Below, one piece after another: positions 30,594 to 33,497 of a stretch of 33,497 bases of DNA. The notes beneath the pieces were generated by a model. That model was not told the DNA's origin, did not search any database, and saw only the letters and a program-made list of their open reading frames with translations. Position numbers and translations under genes: made by a program. Each line of letters opens with the position of its first letter. Positions within the stretch are counted from its first letter, which is position 1. This DNA comes from Candidatus Roizmanbacteria bacterium CG_4_9_14_0_2_um_filter_38_17 (lineage in GTDB: Bacteria; Patescibacteriota; Microgenomatia; GCA-00278855): NCBI GenBank assembly GCA_002788855.1, contig PFSB01000003.1, positions 1-33,497 on the forward strand, given 5' to 3'.

Positions 30594-30594
30594 T
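30589..30594 (+). promoter_or_regulatory. -10 box of murB overlapping the previous stop codon
   Basis: TATAAT contains the TAA stop (30591-30593) of the preceding gene and lies 8 nt before the murB ATG. Confidence 0.55.
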
Positions 30595-30602
30595 CATAAG
30601 TC

Positions 30603-31532
30603 ATGAATATTAGTAATAATGCAAAGCTGCAAGATTATAGTAATTTTGGTCTGGGTGGGATTGCAGATAAAATTATTACTGTAAGCACTTCAGATGAATT
30701 GGTTAGTGCTTTAACATCGCTCGAGCAAGATAAAGAGCCCTATAGAGTTTTTTCAGGTGGAACAAATGTGGTATTTCCAGATGAAGGATTAACTGAAACG
30801 CTTGTGCATATTAAAGCTGGAAATATAGAAGTAAATAAAACAGATCTAGGGCTTACCACAGATTCTGGAGTGTTACTTATGGATGTGGTAAAAAAAACAC
30901 TAGAGTTAGGTTGGATGGGAATGGAAAACTTATCTGGTATTCCTGGCACCATAGGTGGAGCTATCTATGGCAATGCTGGAGCATATGGAACAGAGCTTAA
31001 AGACTTAGTAGATGAGGTTGAGATTTATGACCAAGGAGCAAGAAAGTGGCTTAGCAATACAGATTGTCAGTTTGGATATAGGACAAGTGTTTTTAAACAC
31101 TACAGTGGAGTCGTGCATAGTACCATCTTAAGAGTTAAACTAAAACTAGCTGGGAAAGGTTCTATAAGTGAATTGACAAAAAAGTCACAAGAAATTATAC
31201 GAGCCAGAGAGCAGAAATATTTGCCCGTTCTCAAGTGTCCAGGCAGCTACTTTAAGAATATATTAGTCAGCGAGCTAACCACAAAACAACTTTCAGGCAT
31301 TCCCCAGGATAAGATTATGTTTGGGAAAGTTCCAGCTGGATATTTGCTGGAAGAAGTAGATGCTAAGAGTAAATCTGTGGGAGATATAAAAGTAGCAGAT
31401 TTCCATGCAAATCTTATCTATAATGCAGGTAATGGAACTGCCAGAGAGGCAAAAGAATTAGCAGAGATATTAAGACAGCTAGTTCTGGATAAGTTTGGAA
31501 TTAGACTGGAAGAAGAAGTGAGGTATTTTTAG
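30603..31532 (+). CDS. murB: UDP-N-acetylenolpyruvoylglucosamine reductase MurB
   Basis: FAD-dependent enzyme of 309 residues that reduces UDP-GlcNAc-enolpyruvate to UDP-MurNAc with NADPH, the second committed step of peptidoglycan precursor synthesis. It has the FAD-binding motifs FSGGTNVVFPDEGL and GMENLSGIPGTIGGAIYGNAGAYG, the substrate loop FGYRTSVFKHY, the proton donor Ser in CPGSYFKNI and a C-terminal Glu in IRLEEEVRYF. Length is normal. TATAAT lies 8 nt upstream of the ATG. Confidence 0.95.
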   Translation: MNISNNAKLQDYSNFGLGGIADKIITVSTSDELVSALTSLEQDKEPYRVFSGGTNVVFPDEGLTETLVHIKAGNIEVNKTDLGLTTDSGVLLMDVVKKTLELGWMGMENLSGIPGTIGGAIYGNAGAYGTELKDLVDEVEIYDQGARKWLSNTDCQFGYRTSVFKHYSGVVHSTILRVKLKLAGKGSISELTKKSQEIIRAREQKYLPVLKCPGSYFKNILVSELTTKQLSGIPQDKIMFGKVPAGYLLEEVDAKSKSVGDIKVADFHANLIYNAGNGTAREAKELAEILRQLVLDKFGIRLEEEVRYF

Positions 31533-31571
31533 CTCTGCAAACCTATTGATCCACATTTTGGACATATATTT

Positions 31572-31588
31572 ACAGGGTTTGACCCTGT
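31572..31588. repeat. 17-nt palindrome ACAGGGTTTGACCCTGT (copy 2 of 3)
   Basis: Reverse orientation of the copies at 7623-7639 and 31796-31812. It encodes TGFDPV in the frame of the antitoxin remnant. Confidence 0.85.
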
Positions 31589-31766
31589 GATTTTATATTC
31601 TACTGAACAAGGTAACTGGAAATCTATACGAATAACTTTTCGAGTTAATCAAGGAGATCTAGTCAAACTTAAAGCTAAGGCTATGGAAAAAAATATCCCC
31701 TATCAAACTTTACTTAGCACCTTAATTCGTAGTTATGTTGAAGAAGGATATTCATTCAGACTGTAA
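31587..31766 (+). pseudogene. Remnant of a small antitoxin (BrnA/CopG-like)
   Basis: The frame reads GNWKSIRITFRVNQGDLVKLK and then AKAMEKNIPYQTLLSTLIRSYVEEG before its stop. IPYQTLLSTLI is typical of CopG/BrnA-like antitoxins that are common in CPR genomes. There is no ATG; a GTG at 31587 is the only plausible start, and the segment usually found between GNWKS and the ribbon-helix-helix part appears deleted. It could still be a short functional gene. No toxin gene accompanies it. Confidence 0.55.
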
Positions 31767-31779
31767 TTAGTTCAGGCCG

Positions 31780-31899
31780 TTACCAAGCGCTATTTACAGG
31801 GTCAAACCCTGTAATTTCAACGCGAAACTCCAGATTATAATCTGTTTCTCCGTGGCGAACAAGGTATATTGTACAGGGGTTAGAAAGCTTCTTCTTCAT
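31780..31899 (-). pseudogene. Truncated histidine phosphatase (phosphoglycerate mutase-like) remnant
   Basis: A 39-residue frame starts at an ATG overlapping the TGA of the upstream gene (ATGA). It reads MKKKLSNPC, then TIYLVRHGETDYNLEFRV, which is the catalytic N-terminus of the histidine phosphatase superfamily (RHGET), and then EITGFDPVNSAW and a stop. TGFDPV is encoded by the palindrome at 31796-31812. The other roughly 150 residues of the family are missing, so the gene is broken. Confidence 0.75.
31796..31812. repeat. 17-nt palindrome ACAGGGTCAAACCCTGT (copy 3 of 3)
   Basis: Lies within the histidine phosphatase remnant, shortly before the point where its reading frame ends. Confidence 0.85.
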
Positions 31900-32957
31900 T
31901 TATCACTTCCCATGAGTTTTTCAACTTTTTGGAGCTCTTTTTGGATAGCAACTAGTTTTGAGGCAGTTGAGTAGTCTTCGTCTTTGACAAAGTACACCAC
32001 TGGCTTATTGAGGGCTTCGGCTATCTCTTCAAGGGTATTGAGGGATGGCTCTGCTCGTCCTACTTCCCAGGCACTAACTGTCTTATCTGAAACTTTTATA
32101 GCCTTACCTAGGTCTCGCTGAGAGAGTCCTGCGTCCTTACGGGCCTGTTTAATGTGAGAAAGGACATATTCACTTAACTTTACTTCGCGCTTAGTGCTTG
32201 ACATATTAGTTATATCAACCGTTACATATTTATTAGTAAATAATAAGTGAAATGCGGTGTGCAATTCATCAACTGACTTAGTGCTATACATTATTGCTTT
32301 ATCTATCTTATTACCAGCCTGTGGCGCTAGGAATACTAATACATCTTGCCCTTTCCAGTCAAAACTGTCTATGATAGTTAATTTTTTATCAGGGACAAGT
32401 ATAGGATAATTCCCTATCTGTAGTTTATAGAGAGCAATGCCAATTGCCAATTCTATTCCATATAAATTTCGGTCCCTGCCACGACGAATATACTGCTTAT
32501 TATGAGTGAGAGCATACTTGTATAATTCGGCCTCAACAAGGTATGACATACCAATGGGTAGTTTTATTCCGGTGTCGCGTGGAATTGCTTTATATGCTGT
32601 AACCAAATGGTCTCCCCGATCACTAAAAAGAAGTCCCCCGATGTATTGATTCCCCTTATATACGCTCACAGCTTTATAGGGATAGCTATGAGGAGGTTTG
32701 GTAATTATTTTGTATTTAACATCATGCACTTGTCCGCCAATGCTCTGGATGTGACGGGTGTATATCTTGATAAAGTTATCTATAAATTCTTCGTTAACGT
32801 CGTCAACTTTGATATTGTAGTTGTTTTCAGCTAGATGTTGCTCCGCTTTGTGGATTTTCTTGCGGGTTTTACCACCAAAAGGAGCTAGATAATTATCATA
32901 GTCAGATATATCTATTCTCCAGCTAATTTTCTGAGGGTAATCACCGTTAATATTCAT
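31896..32957 (-). CDS. Acyltransferase-like (FemAB/GNAT) protein fused to an XRE HTH domain
   Basis: Protein of 353 residues from MNINGDYPQKISW, with TATAAT (32967-32972) 9 nt upstream; a longer in-frame start would read through the promoter. Residues about 15-240 resemble FemAB/GNAT-type transferases: YDNYLAPFGGKTRKKIHKAEQ, YKAVSVYKGNQYIGGLLFSDRG and TAYKAIPRDTGIKLPIGMSYLVEAEL. Residues about 265-322 form an XRE helix-turn-helix (IKQARKDAGLSQRDLGKAI, SDKTVSAWEVGRAEPSLNTL). The donor and acceptor of the transferase are unknown. The 15-nt palindrome over its own -10 suggests autoregulation. It once ran into a histidine phosphatase gene, now truncated. Confidence 0.7.
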   Translation of the reverse strand: MNINGDYPQKISWRIDISDYDNYLAPFGGKTRKKIHKAEQHLAENNYNIKVDDVNEEFIDNFIKIYTRHIQSIGGQVHDVKYKIITKPPHSYPYKAVSVYKGNQYIGGLLFSDRGDHLVTAYKAIPRDTGIKLPIGMSYLVEAELYKYALTHNKQYIRRGRDRNLYGIELAIGIALYKLQIGNYPILVPDKKLTIIDSFDWKGQDVLVFLAPQAGNKIDKAIMYSTKSVDELHTAFHLLFTNKYVTVDITNMSSTKREVKLSEYVLSHIKQARKDAGLSQRDLGKAIKVSDKTVSAWEVGRAEPSLNTLEEIAEALNKPVVYFVKDEDYSTASKLVAIQKELQKVEKLMGSDK

Positions 32958-32960
32958 ATG

Positions 32961-32975
32961 TGTTATATTATAACA
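32961..32975 (-). promoter_or_regulatory. Palindromic operator candidate over the -10 of the XRE fusion gene
   Basis: TGTTATATTATAACA is a perfect 7+1+7 palindrome that contains the minus-strand TATAAT (32967-32972). Symmetry and position fit binding by the dimeric HTH protein encoded next to it. Confidence 0.6.
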
Positions 32976-33013
32976 CCCACTCCTGGAGTGGGTTAGGTTG
33001 ACACCTAAGGAAT
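32976..33013. repeat. 38-nt double palindrome (copy 2 of 2)
   Basis: Identical to 15877-15914. Here it fills the spacer and -35 region between two divergent promoters and brings a TTGACA (32998-33003) toward def, although 20 nt from its -10. Confidence 0.9.
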
Positions 33014-33021
33014 AAACTGCT

Positions 33022-33029
33022 GATATAAT
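33022..33029 (+). promoter_or_regulatory. Extended -10 promoter of def
   Basis: TATAAT at 33024-33029 preceded by TG one base upstream; the ATG follows after 6 nt. Confidence 0.6.
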
Positions 33030-33035
33030 AACCTT

Positions 33036-33497
33036 ATGCGTGTAATACAAGTTCCAGCTCATGTCTTAACTACTAAAGCTGAGACAATAGTCAAATTTGA
33101 TAATAAACTGCTCAAGCTAGTCGAGGAAATGATAGACACTTTAGAAAAAACCAAGGATCCGGAGGGTGTGGGATTAGCGGCTGTCCAAGTGGGAATTGCA
33201 AAGCGCATTTTTGTCATGAACACTCGTCCGGAAAGCACTAGAGGTGGTAAATATGAGTCTTTTATAAATCCAAAAATTATAGAAAAAGAGAAGGATAAGG
33301 CTGACAAAGTATTAGAAGGTTGTTTGTCTATTGAGAATATTTGGGGGTATCCAGAAAGAGCAAGTGGTGTAAAACTAGTTTACCAGGATCTTAAAGGTAA
33401 AAAGCATATCAAAAAATTTATAGGATTTGGAGCAGTCATTGTTCAACACGAAGTCGACCACTTACAAGGAAGACTTTTTACACACCGAGTAATTGAG
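33036..33497 (+). CDS. def: Peptide deformylase, 3' end outside window
   Basis: Metalloprotease that removes the formyl group from the N-terminal Met of new proteins. All three motifs are visible: GVGLAAVQVG (the usual Pro before Gln is Val here), EGCLSIENIWGYPERA with the metal-binding Cys, and QHEVDHLQGRLF with the two metal-binding His and catalytic Glu. A total of 154 codons are inside the window, and only the C-terminal tail is cut off. The start MRVIQVPAHVL is set by the extended -10 box 6 nt upstream. Confidence 0.95.
   Translation, partial: MRVIQVPAHVLTTKAETIVKFDNKLLKLVEEMIDTLEKTKDPEGVGLAAVQVGIAKRIFVMNTRPESTRGGKYESFINPKIIEKEKDKADKVLEGCLSIENIWGYPERASGVKLVYQDLKGKKHIKKFIGFGAVIVQHEVDHLQGRLFTHRVIE

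Larger units (their letters stand above)
31533..31895. other. Intergenic region of gene remnants
   Basis: A 363-nt gap without an intact gene of normal size. It holds an antitoxin-like remnant on the plus strand, a histidine-phosphatase remnant on the minus strand, and two copies of the ACAGGG palindrome, one at the left edge and one within the second remnant. Confidence 0.7.

Noticed and set aside
31533-31895. tRNA or structured RNA gene in the gap after murB
   Set aside because: No cloverleaf or T-loop consensus was found; the region is explained by two gene remnants and palindromes.
32180-32204. Separate start for the HTH part of the XRE fusion (internal ATG with TATAAC)
   Set aside because: The box is only 4 nt from the ATG and no -35 is seen; the long reading frame is uninterrupted. 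A second product cannot be excluded, but the support is weak.
32998-33029. TTGACA in the 38-nt repeat as the -35 of def
   Set aside because: The spacer to TATAAT is 20 nt, too long for a normal sigma70 promoter; the extended -10 can explain the promoter alone.
1-33497. Recoded TGA (as in some CPR lineages)
   Set aside because: TGA ends several genes at expected positions (topA, RelE, XRE fusion), and no gene needs TGA read through.

Overview
The window looks like a chromosomal segment of a small-genome Candidate Phyla Radiation (Patescibacteria) bacterium, most like the Microgenomates; the assignment is inferred from gene style and not from a marker gene. It is AT-rich and uses TGA as a normal stop. 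Gene density is high, with many single-TM proteins carrying Pro/Thr-rich tails, and housekeeping genes are interspersed with lineage-specific ones. There are no rRNA genes, no CRISPR arrays and no tRNA gene that I can recognise. Two genes run off the ends: rarA (5' end missing) and def (3' end missing).

Layout. 1-2.8 kb: rarA, a TrmH/SpoU methyltransferase, a phosphodiester glycosidase-family exported protein and small TM proteins. 2.8-5.8 kb: exported proteins, including a zinc amidase (peptidoglycan hydrolase) and a polytopic membrane protein. 5.9-8.0 kb: three paralogous coiled-coil genes sharing a C-terminal VLIQ ending, two of them with almost the same promoter, surrounding an AbrB/PIN toxin-antitoxin pair. 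8.0-15.1 kb: a plus-strand cluster of four unfamiliar genes. Two encode proteins that I read as degenerate PP2C folds followed by helical domains; the others encode a 1094-residue protein with LysM-like repeats and a small helical protein. 15.1-19.1 kb: a two-TM pilin-like protein with a long exported tail, rsmI, a class IV aminotransferase and a membrane-anchored lytic transglycosylase. 19.2-23.0 kb: NMN adenylyltransferase, topA, dprA and a retropepsin-like protease. 23.1-28.7 kb: a cell-shape cluster of PBP2, mreC and an O-antigen-ligase-like TPR protein, divergent from mreB. 28.7-33.5 kb: a RelE-type toxin-antitoxin pair beside a truncated duplicate gene, murB, a graveyard of two gene remnants, an acyltransferase-XRE fusion and def.

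The most consistent signal is the start-site grammar. At more than twenty genes a TATAAT-like -10 box lies only 6-10 nt before the start codon, which leaves almost no 5' UTR, so leaderless mRNAs are predicted as the default. Even tightly packed co-directional genes have their own -10 box, several touching or overlapping the stop codon of the gene before. This rule also corrects several gene starts (mreB, dprA, the XRE fusion and others). The only clear Shine-Dalgarno sequence is on the RelE-partner antitoxin.

The second theme is small palindromic repeats. They include four 37-nt hairpins of common design placed after genes, a 38-nt double palindrome present in two perfect copies, a 17-nt ACAGGG palindrome present three times, and a CCCACTCC palindrome that also occurs inside coding sequence. 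Peptidoglycan functions recur throughout (amidase, lytic transglycosylase, PBP2, MreB/MreC, MurB, possible LysM repeats), so much of the window serves envelope construction and remodelling.
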